64,000 nt of DNA from assembly GCA_031119205.1 (NCBI GenBank), contig JAVHYF010000026.1, positions 1 through 64,000 on the forward strand. The letters are read 5' to 3'. The position numbers and the translations under genes were made by a program. The notes beneath the pieces were generated by a model. It had not been told where the DNA came from. It did no database searches and was given only the letters and a program-made list of their open reading frames with translations. The stretch is from Moraxellaceae bacterium (GTDB taxonomy: Bacteria; Pseudomonadota; Gammaproteobacteria; Burkholderiales; Rhodocyclaceae). Of this stretch, positions 43,472-54,066 are shown one piece after another. Positions within the stretch are counted from its first letter, which is position 1; each line of letters starts with the position of its first letter.

Positions 43472-43687
43472 TTACAGCGTGGCGATCGACACTTCCGTCG
43501 ACTTGATCAGCGCCACGACTTCGCTGCCGATCTTGAGACCGAGGTTGTCGACCGAACGGGTGGTGATGACGGACGTGACGATGCCGGCGGGCGTGTCGAT
43601 GTCGACTTCGCTGACGACGTCGCCACGGACGATTTCGCGCACTTTGCCGCGGAACTGGTTGCGGACGTTGATGGCCTGGATGCTCAT
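43472..43687 (-). CDS. Molybdopterin/molybdate-binding (Mop, TOBE-domain) protein
   Basis: A 71-residue protein consisting of one Mop/TOBE domain (NQFRGKVREIVRGDVVSEVDIDTPAG... LGLKIGSEVVALIKSTEVSIATL). Such proteins bind molybdate, tungstate or, in some cases, other oxyanions as hexamers. It is the last gene after ssuB, and AGGAG lies before its ATG. Mop genes are seen beside ssu operons in several betaproteobacteria, but the biochemical link is not known. Confidence 0.9.
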   Translation of the reverse strand: MSIQAINVRNQFRGKVREIVRGDVVSEVDIDTPAGIVTSVITTRSVDNLGLKIGSEVVALIKSTEVSIATL

Positions 43688-43747
43688 GGTATTTCTCCTG
43701 TTCTGAAGAGTGGGTCTGGCGAGGGGGAAGTAGGTGAATTAGTAAGG

Positions 43748-44605
43748 TCAGACGGCCCAGCGCACCTGGTCGACCGTGCGACGCAGGCTGTGGTCGCCGG
43801 GTTCTTCGCCGGGTTGCTGTGGATTTGCGGCCGGCACGCCACCGTGCTGCTTCAGCACCTCCGCCAGCACGCGCTCTTCCAGCGCGGCGAAGGCGGCGGA
43901 GCCGCGTGCGCGCGGGCGGGGCAGGTCGATGCGCAGGTCCAGCGTGATGCGGCCCTCGTCGATCAGCACCACGCGGTCCGCCAGTGCGATGGCTTCGCCG
44001 ACGTCGTGGGTGACGAGCAGCGCGGTGAAGCCGTGCTCGCGCCACAGGCGTTCGATCAGCGTGTGCATCTCGATGCGGGTCAGCGCGTCCAGCGCGCCCA
44101 GCGGTTCGTCCAGCAGCAGCAAGCGCGGTTTGTGCACCAGGGCACGGGCCAGTGCGACACGCTGGCGCTGTCCGCCGGACAGGCGCGTGGGCCATTCGCG
44201 GCCGCGGTCGGCAAGGCCGACTTCGCCCAGCACACGCTGCGCGTTGTCCTTCGCGTCGCGCGGCAGGCCGAGGGCCACGTTGTCCAGCACGCGCTTCCAG
44301 GGCAGCAGGCGCGAGTCCTGGAACATGATGCGGGTGTCGTGACGGCTGTCGCTGGCGTCACCGTCGTAGTGCAGCACGCCGGACTGGTAGCTCTCCAGCG
44401 CGGCGATCAGGCGCAGCAGGGTGCTCTTGCCGCAGCCGCTGCGGCCGACGATGGCGACGAATTCGCCGGGGGCAATGTCGAGGCTGATCTGCTTCAGCAC
44501 CTCGCGCTCGCCGTAGCGTTTCACCACGTCGGCGATGTGCAGGGCGGTACCAGAGGCAGGTGCGCTGGCGGCGACGGCGGCGGTCTCGTTCGGATGATTG
44601 TTCAT
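43748..44605 (-). CDS. ssuB: Aliphatic sulfonate ABC transporter ATP-binding protein SsuB
   Basis: The 285-residue ATPase for sulfonate import. Walker A GRSGCGKS is at residues 54-61, the signature is RLSGGQRQR, and Walker [14 protein letters not shown] is followed by VTHDVGEA. The C-terminal 50 residues beyond the core are variable. It follows ssuC by 11 bases. The ssuEADCB order is typical for sulfonate operons. Confidence 0.95.
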   Translation of the reverse strand: MNNHPNETAAVAASAPASGTALHIADVVKRYGEREVLKQISLDIAPGEFVAIVGRSGCGKSTLLRLIAALESYQSGVLHYDGDASDSRHDTRIMFQDSRLLPWKRVLDNVALGLPRDAKDNAQRVLGEVGLADRGREWPTRLSGGQRQRVALARALVHKPRLLLLDEPLGALDALTRIEMHTLIERLWREHGFTALLVTHDVGEAIALADRVVLIDEGRITLDLRIDLPRPRARGSAAFAALEERVLAEVLKQHGGVPAANPQQPGEEPGDHSLRRTVDQVRWAV

Positions 44606-44616
44606 GATCTGTGTTC

Positions 44617-45405
44617 TCAGGCGCCGGGCTGGTAGTTGGGGTGCCAGCGCAGCCAGGCACGTTCGAGGGCACGCGCTGCCACGTCGGCCAGCTTGCCGAG
44701 CAGGGCGTAGAGCAGGATGCCGACCAGCACGATGTCGGTGAGCAGGAACTCGCGGGCGTTCATCGTCATGTAGCCGATGCCCTCGGTGGCGGAGATGGTT
44801 TCAGCCACGATCAGCAGCACCCACATGAAGCCCAGCGCGAAACGCACGCCGACGAGGATGTTGGCGAGCGCGCCGGGCAGGATGACATCGCGATACAGCG
44901 ACCAGCCGGACAGGCCGTAGCTCTTCGCCATCTCGATCAGCGCCGGGTCCACCGAGCGGATGCCGTGGAAGGTGTTGAGGTACACCGGGAAGAACACACC
45001 GATGGAGACGAGGAAGACCTTGGCCGTCTCGTCGATGCCAAACCACAGGATGATCAGCGGGATGAGCGCCAGCGGCGGGATGTTGCGCAGCATCTGCAGC
45101 GTGGTGTCCAGCAGCGTCTCGATCTTGCGGAACGATCCGGTGGCCAGCCCCAGCAGCAGGCCAGCACCGCCACCGATGGCAAAGCCGGTGAGCGCGCGGC
45201 GCGAGCTCACCACCAGGTGGGTCCACAGCTCGCCGGACGCGGCGAGTGCCCAGGCCGCCTTGGCGATGTTGTACGGCGCCGGCAGCACGCGCACCGACAA
45301 CCAGCCGAGGTTGGCAGCGAGCTGCCACACCACCAGCAGGGTGATGGGCACCAGCCAGGGCAGGGCGCGGTTGGAAAAACGGTTCTTCGGGGAAACCTGA
45401 CTCAT
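44617..45405 (-). CDS. ssuC: Aliphatic sulfonate ABC transporter permease SsuC
   Basis: A 262-residue membrane protein with six helices, of the nitrate/sulfonate/taurine permease family. Signature regions are [24 protein letters not shown] and the coupling loop [25 protein letters not shown]. It is encoded 9 bases after ssuD and 11 before ssuB. Confidence 0.95.
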   Translation of the reverse strand: MSQVSPKNRFSNRALPWLVPITLLVVWQLAANLGWLSVRVLPAPYNIAKAAWALAASGELWTHLVVSSRRALTGFAIGGGAGLLLGLATGSFRKIETLLDTTLQMLRNIPPLALIPLIILWFGIDETAKVFLVSIGVFFPVYLNTFHGIRSVDPALIEMAKSYGLSGWSLYRDVILPGALANILVGVRFALGFMWVLLIVAETISATEGIGYMTMNAREFLLTDIVLVGILLYALLGKLADVAARALERAWLRWHPNYQPGA

Positions 45406-45414
45406 GACATCACC

Positions 45415-46608
45415 TCAGCTCGCCGAGGCTTGCGCCGTTGCCGGCGCGGCCTTGGGCACGAAGTGGTTGGCCACCACTTCACCGAAGGGGCCGGACAGCT
45501 TCTGGCCCGGCAGGCTGGATTGCTGCGTGCCGTGGTCCAGCTTCAGCAGCGGGAACACCAGCTCGGCGAAGCGGTAGGCTTCCTCCAGGTGCGGGTAGCC
45601 GGACAGGATGAAGTTGTCCGCGCCGGCGGCCTGGTACTCGCGCAGCTTGGCGGCGACCTGTTCCGGGCTGCCGACCAGTGCCGTACCGGCACCGCCGCGC
45701 ACCAGGCCGACACCGGCCCACAGGTTGGGGCTGATCTCCAGGTCCGCGCGGCTGCGTTTCACACCACCGGCATGCAGCGCAGCCATACGGCGCTGGCCTT
45801 CGGAATCCATCTTCGCGAAAGCGGCTTGCGCGCGCGACACGGTCTCGTCGTCCAGGCGGCTGATGAGTTCATCGGCGGCGGCCCAGGCTTCCTGTTCGGT
45901 GGGGCGCACGATGACGTGCAGGCGCACGCCGAATTCGATCTTGCGACCACGGGCTGCAGCGCGGGCGCGCACGTCTGCGATCTTCTTCGCGACTTCCTCG
46001 GGCGGCTCGCCCCAGGTCAGGTAGGTGTCGACCTGCTCGGCGGCGAGTTCGTGTGCGGCTTCCGACGAGCCGCCGAACCATACCGGCGGATAGGGATTCT
46101 GGATCGGTGGGTAGAGCAGTTTGGCGCCCTTCACCTGCAGGTGCTTGCCTTCGTAATCGAAGGACTCGCTGTTGTGGCTGTGGGCGATGATCTCGCGCCA
46201 GATGCGGATGAATTCTGCCGAGGCTTCGTAGCGCTCGGCATGCGTGCCGAACACGCCGTCGCCGGCGAGTTCATTCGGGTCGCCACCGGTAACGAGGTTC
46301 ACCAGCAGGCGGCCACCGGAGAGGCGATCGAAGGTCGCGGCCATGCGCGCCGCGATGCTGGGCAGCGTGAGGCCGGGGCGCAGCGCGACCAGGAAGCGCA
46401 GGTTGCGCGTGGCGCCGATGAGGCTGGACGTGGTGACCCACGGGTCTTCGCAGGAGCGGCCGGTCGGCGTCAGCACGCCGTAGTAGCCGAGGTTGTCGGC
46501 GGCCTGCGCGATCTGGCGCAGGTAGTCCAGGCTCACTTCGCGCGCGCCTTCGCTGGTGCCCAGGTAGCGGCTGTCGCCGTGGGTGGGCAGGAACCACAGT
46601 ACTTTCAT
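45415..46608 (-). CDS. ssuD: FMNH2-dependent alkanesulfonate monooxygenase SsuD
   Basis: Cleaves the C-S bond of alkanesulfonates with O2 and FMNH2, releasing sulfite and an aldehyde. It depends on SsuE for reduced flavin. The 397-residue luciferase-like (LLM) fold starts [17 protein letters not shown], characteristic of SsuD, and [33 protein letters not shown] is the FMN-binding region. The ATG at 46608 follows GGAGA, while the longer frame upstream is low-complexity. Confidence 0.96.
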   Translation of the reverse strand: MKVLWFLPTHGDSRYLGTSEGAREVSLDYLRQIAQAADNLGYYGVLTPTGRSCEDPWVTTSSLIGATRNLRFLVALRPGLTLPSIAARMAATFDRLSGGRLLVNLVTGGDPNELAGDGVFGTHAERYEASAEFIRIWREIIAHSHNSESFDYEGKHLQVKGAKLLYPPIQNPYPPVWFGGSSEAAHELAAEQVDTYLTWGEPPEEVAKKIADVRARAAARGRKIEFGVRLHVIVRPTEQEAWAAADELISRLDDETVSRAQAAFAKMDSEGQRRMAALHAGGVKRSRADLEISPNLWAGVGLVRGGAGTALVGSPEQVAAKLREYQAAGADNFILSGYPHLEEAYRFAELVFPLLKLDHGTQQSSLPGQKLSGPFGEVVANHFVPKAAPATAQASAS

Positions 46609-46783
46609 ATCGGTCTCCGGTCTTGCGTGCCGGCGGCTACGGCTGTTGCGACGGCAACCCGTGATGCCTGACGGCGTTTCATGTGCTCGGGAGTGATGCT
46701 GTTGTTGTCTTTGTTGTCGTCGTGCTGTGTGTTGCGACACCAGCACGACGCGTTGCGCCGTGCCGGTGTGAGCGAGCGATGGA

Positions 46784-47746
46784 TCAGGGCTTGGGCACCT
46801 GCGCGTCGCGGGTCTTGATGGTCTTCGGGATGATCTTCAGTTCGTTGAAGACGTCGGCGATCTTCTGCTGCTCGCCCAGCACCGCGTCGGTGATCGGGTG
46901 CGTGCCGGCGGGGTAGCGCGACAGCGACAGTTCCAGCACTTCCACCGGCAGGCCCTGGATCGGGGCCAGTTGGGCGGCAGCGGCCTTGATGTTCTTTTCC
47001 ACCCACTGCGCCTGCTTGTTGCTCTCGTCGAGCAGCAGCTTCACCACGTCCGGACGCTTGGCGGCGAACTCACGCTCGGCCAGGTAGAACTGGTGGTTGT
47101 TGACGATGCCTTCGCCGTTGACCAGCACGCGGGCGCCGATCTGCTTTTCGGCGGCAGCGGTGAAGGGGTCCCAGATCACCCAGGCGTCGACCGCACCCTT
47201 TTCGAAGGCAGCGCGCGCATCGGCCGGGGCCAGGAAGCTCGGGGTGATCTCGCTGTACTTCACGCCGTTCTTTTCCAGCGCCTTGGCCAGCAGGTAGTGC
47301 ACGTTGGAGCCCTTGTTCAGCGCCACGCGCTTGCCCTTCAGATCGGCCACCGACTTGATCGGCGAGTCCTTCGGCACCAGGATGGCCTCGGCCTTCGGCG
47401 CCGGCAGCTCATAGCCGACGTAGTAGAACTCGGCACCGGCAGCCTGCGCGACGATGGGCGGGGCTTCGCCGACGTAGCCGAAGTCGATGGAACCGACGTT
47501 CAGGCCTTCCAGCAGTTGCGGACCGGCGGGAAATTCCACCCACTTCACTTCGATACCCTTGGGCGCCAGCTGCTTTTCCAGCGTGCCTTGCGACTTGATC
47601 AGCACCAGCGTGCTGGCGGACTTCTGGTAGCCGATGCGCAGCAGCTTGGGGTTGTAGTCCGCCTGGGCGGCGAGGGGGAACAGCGCGGCGGCGGCGCTGG
47701 CCACGAGACCTGCGAGCAGGTGACGACGGGTTTTCTGGTTGTGCAT
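46784..47746 (-). CDS. ssuA: Aliphatic sulfonate-binding periplasmic protein SsuA
   Basis: A 320-residue periplasmic binding protein for sulfonates. It has a signal peptide (residues 1-29, ending ALFPLAAQA) and the family's [19 protein letters not shown] and [18 protein letters not shown] segments. Residues GYVGEAPP are typical of SsuA/TauA-type proteins. A 175-base gap separates it from ssuD, in which no clear terminator was found. Confidence 0.95.
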   Translation of the reverse strand: MHNQKTRRHLLAGLVASAAAALFPLAAQADYNPKLLRIGYQKSASTLVLIKSQGTLEKQLAPKGIEVKWVEFPAGPQLLEGLNVGSIDFGYVGEAPPIVAQAAGAEFYYVGYELPAPKAEAILVPKDSPIKSVADLKGKRVALNKGSNVHYLLAKALEKNGVKYSEITPSFLAPADARAAFEKGAVDAWVIWDPFTAAAEKQIGARVLVNGEGIVNNHQFYLAEREFAAKRPDVVKLLLDESNKQAQWVEKNIKAAAAQLAPIQGLPVEVLELSLSRYPAGTHPITDAVLGEQQKIADVFNELKIIPKTIKTRDAQVPKP

Positions 47747-47815
47747 TTTTTCTCTCCGTATCCGGATGTGTGGGACTTCTTGTGGTGATGAAGGGCTGTG
47801 TGTGGCGGTGAGGGA

Positions 47816-48418
47816 TCAGGTGCTGACGCGCACGGCCCCGAAAGGCACCTTCGGTGCATCCAGGTGGCGCTGGTGCAGGGCCTCGCGTTCGGCACGGCGC
47901 AGGCCTTCGATGAGACTCGCGACGGCGGCGTCCAGGCGCGACTCGATGTTCGGGTCCAGGTGCAGGCCGGTGTCCGGCCACCACTGCACTTGCGTGTCGA
48001 CGGCGAACACGCCGGCCACCACGTCGCGTGCGCCGAGTGCGGCGAGCACGGGACGCAGGGCGTAGTCCAGCGCCAGCGTGTGGGCCGGACTGCCCGCCGT
48101 GGCCAGCGGCAACACCAGCTTGCCGGCCAGGCCGGTCTGCGGCAGCAGGTCGAGGAAAGCTTTCAGCACGCCGGCATAGGCGGCCTTGTAGACCGGCGAC
48201 GACACCACGACGGCCTGTGCGGCTTCCACGCGGCCGATGGCTTCGCTCAGCACCGGGTCCTTGAAATCGGCGTGCAGCAGGGCTTGGGCGGGCAGGTCGC
48301 GGACCTGGATCCAGTCGGTGGCGAAGCCGTGCTTGCCGACACGCTCGCGCGCGGCATCCAGCAGACGGGCGCTGCGCGATTGTTCGGTGGGGCTGCCGGA
48401 GATGAAGAGAATGCTCAT
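47816..48418 (-). CDS. ssuE: NADPH-dependent FMN reductase SsuE
   Basis: Supplies reduced FMN to SsuD. The 200-residue flavodoxin-like protein starts MSILFISGSPTEQSRSARLL (phosphate-binding loop), and SSPVYKAAYAGVLKAFLDLLPQ is the FMN-site signature of the SsuE group. The ATG at 48418 is preferred; a longer frame upstream has no homology. It is the first gene of the operon, followed by ssuA after 69 bases. Confidence 0.95.
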   Translation of the reverse strand: MSILFISGSPTEQSRSARLLDAARERVGKHGFATDWIQVRDLPAQALLHADFKDPVLSEAIGRVEAAQAVVVSSPVYKAAYAGVLKAFLDLLPQTGLAGKLVLPLATAGSPAHTLALDYALRPVLAALGARDVVAGVFAVDTQVQWWPDTGLHLDPNIESRLDAAVASLIEGLRRAEREALHQRHLDAPKVPFGAVRVST

Positions 48419-48594
48419 GGGGCGCTCGTCGTTCTGGTTATGCAATCCACATTTCATGCGGCGTTGCGACTGTGAGGCGCACTGTAGGGAACCTGTCATG
48501 TCAGGGGAACGATGAAATCCTGCTGTGCTTATCGAAGCCCGGCTGATAAGCGTCTGCGTGGAAATGAGGGATGCGCGGCACGTGCGCAAACGAA

Positions 48595-48618
48595 AAGACC
48601 CACCGGGTGGTGGGTCTT
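48595..48618 (-). terminator. Terminator after the RBBP9-like hydrolase gene
   Basis: Perfect 10-bp stem AAGACCCACC (48595-48604) with GGTGGGTCTT (48609-48618), four-base loop, followed on the minus strand by TTTTCG. A hairpin-forming repeat (48664-48766) lies between it and the hydrolase stop. Confidence 0.7.
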
Positions 48619-48660
48619 GGGCACTGCGATATGGTCAGGGGCTTTCGGGCCGTTGCTGCG

Positions 48661-48766
48661 GCGGTAGGTTGGGTTGAGCGAAGCCCAACAATCATCCGTG
48701 GCGCATGGTGTTGGGCTTGCTTCGGCAAGCTCAGTACAAGTCGCTGCGCTCAACCCAACCTACGCC
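48661..48766. repeat. Dispersed inverted repeat, copy 2
   Basis: Arms GTAGGTTGGGTTGAGCG (48664-48680) and CGCTCAACCCAACCTAC (48747-48763) with inner arms GCCCAACA and TGTTGGGC. The 55 bases at 48709-48763 match 22169-22224 reverse-complemented with only a few differences, so the two are copies of one element. Confidence 0.75.
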
Positions 48767-48795
48767 GGGGGCGGAGGTGGTACCGCTAATATCCT

Positions 48796-49401
48796 TCAGC
48801 GATCGCGCAGGTAGCTGCCCCAGTCGAACGGTTTGTTGATCGGGGCGCGCAAGGCATCCGCATCCAGCGAACCCAGCGGCACATCCGACTGCGTGCGCTG
48901 CAGTTGTTTGAAGAGTTCGAGGCCTTCCGGCCAGGGGCCGTGACCGGAGTCGACGTTGATGTGGCCGGCCGCACCGAGATTCACGAAGCGGCTGCCCCAG
49001 CGCTCGGCCCACAGCGCGGCCTTGGTGAGGCGCACCCAGGGATCGTTGGTGCTCGCCACCACCACGCTCGGAAAGCCGAAGGGCTGGTCGGGCAGGGTGT
49101 CGGCGATGCCGAACTTGTCCGGGTCGGCCGGCGCCACGAACATCGCGCCGGCTACGCGGTCGCGATATTCCCAGGCGGCGTGTGCGGCGGCGAGGCTGCC
49201 GAAACTGTGCGCGACGATCCACACCGGGCCACGCGCGCGTTCGATCTCGCGTCGCACGGCACCCGCCCAGCGCGGCAGGTGCGGGTCGATCCAGTCGGTC
49301 TGCTCGACACGGACGGCGTCCGGGATGAGGCCCTCGAACCAGCTCTGCCAGTGGGTGGGGCCGCTGCCGTGCAAACCGGGAACGATGAGGGTGGTGCTCA
49401 T
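48796..49401 (-). CDS. RBBP9/YdeN-family alpha/beta hydrolase
   Basis: A 201-residue serine hydrolase of the RBBP9/YdeN type. The start GLHGSGPTHWQSWFE is the family's oxyanion motif, the nucleophile is Ser66 in VAHSFGS, and Asp/His pairs are PADPDKF and GHINVDSGHGPWPEG. Bacterial members are poorly characterised. It stands downstream of sbp on the same strand but a hairpin at 49484-49512 separates them. Confidence 0.85.
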   Translation of the reverse strand: MSTTLIVPGLHGSGPTHWQSWFEGLIPDAVRVEQTDWIDPHLPRWAGAVRREIERARGPVWIVAHSFGSLAAAHAAWEYRDRVAGAMFVAPADPDKFGIADTLPDQPFGFPSVVVASTNDPWVRLTKAALWAERWGSRFVNLGAAGHINVDSGHGPWPEGLELFKQLQRTQSDVPLGSLDADALRAPINKPFDWGSYLRDR

Positions 49402-49434
49402 GGCGTGGATGTCCTGCTGAAGCCCGAATGAAGT

Positions 49435-49512
49435 GTAGTCACCAGAAAGGTAGTCACCAGAAAGCTGGTCACCGTAAAGACCAAGCCCCTCCCTCTTGCG
49501 AGGAGAGGGGCT
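49435..49512 (-). terminator. Hairpin terminator after sbp and tandem GTAGTCACCAGAAAG repeats
   Basis: Stem AGCCCCTC (49484-49491) with GAGGGGCT (49505-49512), with an inner CCTC/GAGG pairing, 25 bases past the sbp stop. Next to it (49435-49470) the unit GTAGTCACCAGAAAG occurs twice in tandem with a third partial copy. Confidence 0.55.
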
Positions 49513-49536
49513 GCCTGTCCGGAGCAGGGGTGTTGC

Positions 49537-50544
49537 TCACTGACCGTAGATCTTGTCGAACACGCCGCCGTCGGCGAAGTGGGTCTTCTGGGCCTTGGTC
49601 CAGCCGCCGAAGGTGTCGTCGATGGTCACGAGGTTAACCTTGGGGAACTGCTTGGCATACTTCTCGGCAATCTTGGCATCGATCGGGCGGTAGTAGTTCT
49701 TGGCCGCCAGTTCCTGGCCTTCCGGCGAGTACAGGTATTGCAGGTAGGCCTCGGCCTGCTTGCGGGTCTTCTTCTTGTCGACCACCTTGTCGACCACGGT
49801 GACCGGCGGTTCAGCCAGGATCGACAGGGACGGCACGACGATGTCGTACTTGTCCGGACCCAGTTCCTTCACGGCCAGGAAGGCTTCGTTCTCCCAGGCC
49901 AGCAGCACGTCGCCGATGCCACGCTCGGTGAAGGTGGTGGTGGAGCCACGGGCGCCGGAGTCCAGCACCTTCACGTTGGCGAAGATCTTCTTCACGAAGT
50001 CCTGCGCCTTGGCGTCATTGCCGCCGGGTTGCTTCAGCGCGTAGGCCCAGGCCGCCAGGTAGTTCCAGCGGGCACCGCCGGAGGTCTTGGGGTTCGGGGT
50101 GATGACTTCCACGCCCGGGCGGGCCAGGTCGTTCCAGTCGATGATCTTCTTCGGGTTGCCCTTGCGCACCAGGAACACGATGGTCGAGGTGTAGGGGGAG
50201 GAGTTGTGCGGCAGGCGCTTTTGCCAGTCGGCCGGGATCAGCTTGCCGATGCTGTTGATCTCGTCGACGTCGTAGGCCAGGGCCAGGGTCACCACGTCGG
50301 CTTCCAGGCCGTCGATGACCGAGCGGGCCTGCTTGCCGGAACCGCCGTGCGATTGCTTGATGGTGACGGTCTCGCCGGTCTTGGCCTTCCAGTTGGCGGC
50401 GAAGGCCTTGTTGAAGTCTTCGTACAGCTCGCGGGTCGGGTCGTAGGACACGTTGAGCAGGGTGGTCTGCGCCAGGGCGGGGGCAGCCAGGGCCGCGGAC
50501 AGCAGTCCGGCAGCAAAGAGTCGGGTGAAGAGTTGGGTTTTCAT
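49537..50544 (-). CDS. sbp: Periplasmic sulfate-binding protein
   Basis: A 335-residue periplasmic protein that captures sulfate for CysTWA. It has a signal peptide (residues 1-25, ending APALAQ). Sbp/CysP marks are [18 protein letters not shown] near residue 32, [18 protein letters not shown] near 63 and [12 protein letters not shown] near 85. No transporter genes adjoin it; the cognate permeases are at 9562-11348, nearly 40 kb away in the window. The gene is divergent from ftsK, and its AT-rich upstream region carries a TTAT...ATAAGC motif like that of cysT. Confidence 0.96.
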   Translation of the reverse strand: MKTQLFTRLFAAGLLSAALAAPALAQTTLLNVSYDPTRELYEDFNKAFAANWKAKTGETVTIKQSHGGSGKQARSVIDGLEADVVTLALAYDVDEINSIGKLIPADWQKRLPHNSSPYTSTIVFLVRKGNPKKIIDWNDLARPGVEVITPNPKTSGGARWNYLAAWAYALKQPGGNDAKAQDFVKKIFANVKVLDSGARGSTTTFTERGIGDVLLAWENEAFLAVKELGPDKYDIVVPSLSILAEPPVTVVDKVVDKKKTRKQAEAYLQYLYSPEGQELAAKNYYRPIDAKIAEKYAKQFPKVNLVTIDDTFGGWTKAQKTHFADGGVFDKIYGQ

Positions 50545-50598
50545 GCTGGTGCTCCCGTTGTTTGTTGTTTGAACGTGGGATGCACTGTAGTGAGCGGC

Positions 50599-50640
50599 GC
50601 TTATCTTGATAACGAATTTGAGTTGATCTTCTTATCGTGA
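50599..50640 (-). promoter_or_regulatory. sbp promoter region with putative CysB box
   Basis: On the minus strand TTATCAAGATAAGC (complement of 50599-50612) is a compact inverted repeat, about 55-70 bases before the sbp start. A further CTTATC lies at 50630-50635. Half-sites match those upstream of cysT and the TauE-like gene. Confidence 0.45.
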
Positions 50641-50813
50641 TTTTGCATATAGAGACCCCGCCTCTGGGGAGGGGTGTTCGCCACGGGCTGCATGCAGCGG
50701 CGCCCGCACCGGCCGTCGTGCGGCGCCTGCCGGGCCGGAAGGGCGGGGGCCGACAGGTATAATCGCCGCCATTCCTCCTGCCGGCCACCTACGCCTGCTA
50801 CATCACCTGCCAC

Positions 50814-53132
50814 ATGCTCTTCCGCGCCCTGTCACGTTCCACCCCCGCCCAACCCCTGCCCGAGAAGATCGCCGGCCTGGTGCGCGAGGCGCGCTGGGTA
50901 GTGCTGGCTGCGCTGGGTGTCTATCTGACGATCATCCTGTTCGGCTACGACAAGGCCGACCCCGGCTGGTCGCATGCGGTGGAAGTGACCCAGGTACAGA
51001 ACCCCGGCGGCCGCTTCGGCGCCTGGCTGTCGGACATGCTGCTGCTGCTGTTCGGCAGTTCCACCTGGTGGTGGGTGGCGCTGATGTTCTGGGGCCTGCT
51101 CATCGGCGGCCGTCGCTTCCGTGAAGACCTGGAAGGCGACCGCCGCTCGCTGTTCATCGTGCTGTTCGGTTTCGGCGTCGTGCTGCTCACCAGCTGCGGC
51201 ATCGAGGCGCTGCGTTTCCACACTAGCACCGCGCTGCTCCCGGGGGCACCGGGCGGTGTCATTGGCGAGGAAGTCGGCGAGCTGACCCAGCGCTACCTCG
51301 GCTTCGCCGGCGGCACGCTGCTGTTGCTGGCGGCCTGGGCCGGTGGCCTGTGCCTGTTCGGCGGCTTCTCGTGGATCAATGTCTTCGAGCGTACCGGCCA
51401 CCTGCTGGAGCGCTCCTGGTTTGCCGCCCAGCGCATGTGGCAGGCGCGGCAGGATCGGCAGGCCGGCAAGGAAGTGGCGGTCAAGCGCGAGGAGAAGGCG
51501 AAGCGCGAGCGCAAGAAGCGCGAAGAGGCACCGCCGCCGCCGCTGCATATCGAACCGCCGAAGATCACCATCGAGCAGGCGCCCGCCGTCGAGAAGGCAC
51601 GCGTGCAGCTGGGCCTGTTCGCGGATGCCTCCGGCGCGCTGCCGAGCATCACCTTGCTGGATGCACCGTCGAACGACGTCGAGCCGCCGTCGGTGGAGTC
51701 GCTGGAGTACACCTCGCGCCTGATCGAACGCAAGCTGGCCGACTTCGGCGTCGAGGTGAAAGTGCTGGCGGCCTACCCCGGCCCGGTCATTACCCGCTTC
51801 GAGATCGAGCCGGCGGTGGGCGTGAAGGGCGCACAGATCGTCAACCTGGTGAAGGACCTCGCACGTGCGCTGTCGGTGATGAGCATCCGCGTGGTGGAAA
51901 CCATCCCCGGCAAGACCTGTATGGGCCTGGAGATTCCGAACCCCAAACGCCAGACCGTGCGCATGTCGGAGATCCTCGGCTCCAAGGCCTATCACGACAT
52001 GAGCTCGCCGCTCACCATGGTGCTGGGCAAGGACATTTCCGGCGTACCGACGGTGGCCGACCTCGCCAAGATGCCGCACGTGCTGGTCGCCGGTACTACC
52101 GGTTCCGGCAAGTCGGTGGCGATCAACGCGATCATCCTGTCGCTGCTCTACAAGTCCGGCCCGGACAAGGTGCGGCTGATCATGGTCGACCCGAAGATGC
52201 TGGAGCTGTCGGTGTACGAAGGCATTCCGCACCTGCTGGCGCCGGTGGTCACCGACATGCGCCACGCCGCCCACGCGCTCAACTGGTGCGTCGGCGAAAT
52301 GGAGCGCCGCTACAAGCTGATGTCCGCACTGGGCGTGCGTAACCTGGCCGGCTACAACAAGCAGGTCGCCGACGCGCAGAAGGCCGGCAAGCCGCTGACC
52401 AACCCGTTCTCGATCACCCCGGACAATCCGGAGCCGCTCGACAACATGCCGATGATCGTGGTGATCATCGACGAGCTGGCCGACCTGATGATGGTGGTCG
52501 GCAAGAAGATCGAGGAGCTGATCGCCCGCCTGGCGCAGAAGGCGCGTGCCGCCGGCATCCACCTCATCCTCGCCACCCAGCGCCCGAGCGTGGACGTCAT
52601 CACCGGCCTGATCAAGGCCAACATCCCGACGCGCATCGCCTTCCAGGTCAGCAGCAAGATCGACTCGCGCACCATCCTCGACCAGATGGGCGCCGAAAGC
52701 CTGCTGGGCATGGGCGACATGCTCTACCTGGCGCCCGGCACCGGCCTGCCGCTGCGCATGCACGGCGCCTTCGTGGCCGACCATGAAGTGCACAAGGTGG
52801 TGGAGCATCTGAAGACCACCGGGGAACCGGACTACGTCGAAGGCATTCTTACCGGTGCTGGCGGTGAAGAAGGCGGCGAGGGCGGTGGCAGCTTCAACGG
52901 CGACATCTTCGGCGAGGGCGGTGAAGGCGGCGAAGCCGACGAGCTCTACGACAAGGCCGTGGAAGTCGTGCTCAAGACGCGTCGCCCCAGCATCTCGCTG
53001 GTGCAGCGTCACCTGCGCATCGGTTACAACCGCGCCGCGCGCCTCATCGAACAGATGGAAAAGGCCGGCCTGGTGTCGGCGATGGGCCCCAGCGGCAACC
53101 GCGACGTGCTGGTACCGGCACGCGAAGAATGA
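50814..53132 (+). CDS. ftsK: DNA translocase FtsK
   Basis: Septum-anchored motor that pumps DNA to clear the chromosome at division and activates XerCD at dif. The 772 residues comprise four N-terminal membrane helices (about 25-190), a Lys/Arg/Glu-Pro linker (about 210-260), the RecA-like motor with Walker [10 protein letters not shown] (near residue 425) and Walker B ([14 protein letters not shown]), and a C-terminal gamma winged helix ([32 protein letters not shown]). An acidic Gly-rich stretch ([11 protein letters not shown]) joins motor and gamma domain. lolA follows, a common arrangement. Confidence 0.97.
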   Translation: MLFRALSRSTPAQPLPEKIAGLVREARWVVLAALGVYLTIILFGYDKADPGWSHAVEVTQVQNPGGRFGAWLSDMLLLLFGSSTWWWVALMFWGLLIGGRRFREDLEGDRRSLFIVLFGFGVVLLTSCGIEALRFHTSTALLPGAPGGVIGEEVGELTQRYLGFAGGTLLLLAAWAGGLCLFGGFSWINVFERTGHLLERSWFAAQRMWQARQDRQAGKEVAVKREEKAKRERKKREEAPPPPLHIEPPKITIEQAPAVEKARVQLGLFADASGALPSITLLDAPSNDVEPPSVESLEYTSRLIERKLADFGVEVKVLAAYPGPVITRFEIEPAVGVKGAQIVNLVKDLARALSVMSIRVVETIPGKTCMGLEIPNPKRQTVRMSEILGSKAYHDMSSPLTMVLGKDISGVPTVADLAKMPHVLVAGTTGSGKSVAINAIILSLLYKSGPDKVRLIMVDPKMLELSVYEGIPHLLAPVVTDMRHAAHALNWCVGEMERRYKLMSALGVRNLAGYNKQVADAQKAGKPLTNPFSITPDNPEPLDNMPMIVVIIDELADLMMVVGKKIEELIARLAQKARAAGIHLILATQRPSVDVITGLIKANIPTRIAFQVSSKIDSRTILDQMGAESLLGMGDMLYLAPGTGLPLRMHGAFVADHEVHKVVEHLKTTGEPDYVEGILTGAGGEEGGEGGGSFNGDIFGEGGEGGEADELYDKAVEVVLKTRRPSISLVQRHLRIGYNRAARLIEQMEKAGLVSAMGPSGNRDVLVPAREE

Positions 53133-53179
53133 TGTACGCAGGATCGCCCGCGATCCTGCGCAACGAACACGACCGACTC

Positions 53180-53803
53180 ATGCGCAAGATATTCCTGACC
53201 CTCATCGCCGCTGCCGTGCCGGCAATCCTGTCGCAAGGCGCCATGGCTGCCTCGCTGGACCAGCTCAAGCAGTTCCTCACCGAGACGCGCACCGCGCGCG
53301 CCAGCTTCTCGCAGGTCGTCACCACGAAATCCGGCCGGCCCGGGCAGAGCGCCTCCGGCACCATGCTGATCTCGCGGCCCGGCAAATTCCGCTGGGAATA
53401 CATCAAGCCCTACAACCAGCTCATCGTCGGTGACGGCAACAAGCTGTGGTCCTACGACAAGGATCTGAACCAGGTTGTAGTGAAGCCCATGGGCGATTCG
53501 CTGGGCGCCAGCCCGGCCGCATTGCTGGCGGGCGACAACGCGCTGGAGCGCAACTTCACGCTGAAGAACGATGGTAGCGACGGCGAACTGGAATGGCTGG
53601 AAGCCCTGCCCAAGACGCAGGAAGCCGGCTTCCAGAAGGTGCGCATCGGCTTCAAGGGTGGCCTGCCGCAAGCCATGGAAGTGCAGGACAACTTCGGCCA
53701 GCTCACGCAGCTGCGCTTCGAGAAGTTCGACCGTAATCCTTCGCTGGGGGCGGACCTGTTCAGGTTCGTGCCGCCGAAGGGAGCCGACGTCGTCGGCGAG
53801 TAG
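53180..53803 (+). CDS. lolA: Outer-membrane lipoprotein carrier protein LolA
   Basis: Periplasmic chaperone that carries lipoproteins from LolCDE to LolB. It has a signal peptide (residues 1-24, ending QGAMA) and 207 residues in all. The unclosed beta-barrel signature appears in RTARASFSQVVTTKSGRPGQSASGTMLISRPGKFRWEY and the LWSYDKDLNQV segment. ATG at 53180 is chosen over a longer frame because it gives a proper signal peptide. It lies 47 bases after ftsK. Confidence 0.95.
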   Translation: MRKIFLTLIAAAVPAILSQGAMAASLDQLKQFLTETRTARASFSQVVTTKSGRPGQSASGTMLISRPGKFRWEYIKPYNQLIVGDGNKLWSYDKDLNQVVVKPMGDSLGASPAALLAGDNALERNFTLKNDGSDGELEWLEALPKTQEAGFQKVRIGFKGGLPQAMEVQDNFGQLTQLRFEKFDRNPSLGADLFRFVPPKGADVVGE

Positions 53804-53841
53804 TCCTGTATCTCCGGATCAAACACTGAACGGGCAGCGAC

Positions 53842-53967
53842 ATGAAATTCCAGCGGATCGAGTTCTCGTGGCGTGCTGCATTCGTCGGCTTCTACATGAC
53901 GCCGGAACGGGACAAGGTCTGGGTCGCGCTGCTGCCGTTCTTTGCCCTGTACTTCAAAAGGGTTTAG
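53842..53967 (+). CDS. Small hypothetical protein, 41 residues
   Basis: Reads MKFQRIEFSWRAAFVGFYMT and continues with PERDKVWVALLPFFALYFKR plus a final Val, ending at TAG 53965-53967. The middle and C-terminal residues are hydrophobic and could form a short membrane-associated helix. It starts 38 bases after lolA on the same strand. I do not recognise it. There is no strong ribosome-binding site, so it may be spurious. Confidence 0.4.
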   Translation: MKFQRIEFSWRAAFVGFYMTPERDKVWVALLPFFALYFKRV

Positions 53968-54066
53968 GGCCAACGCCCTTTGCCCAAGCGATAAAAAGAT
54001 CCGGCATCACGACGCCGGGCCCACGCTCCGCTTCGCTCAACGCAACACAGGATCATCGAGCACATC

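Noticed and set aside
49435-49475. Short tandem GTAGTCACCAGAAAG units considered as a CRISPR-like array
   Set aside because: Only two full units directly abutting, no spacers and no cas genes nearby.
50832-53012. Minus-strand frame of over 700 codons opposite ftsK
   Set aside because: Shadow of ftsK, whose membrane, motor and gamma domains are all present on the plus strand.
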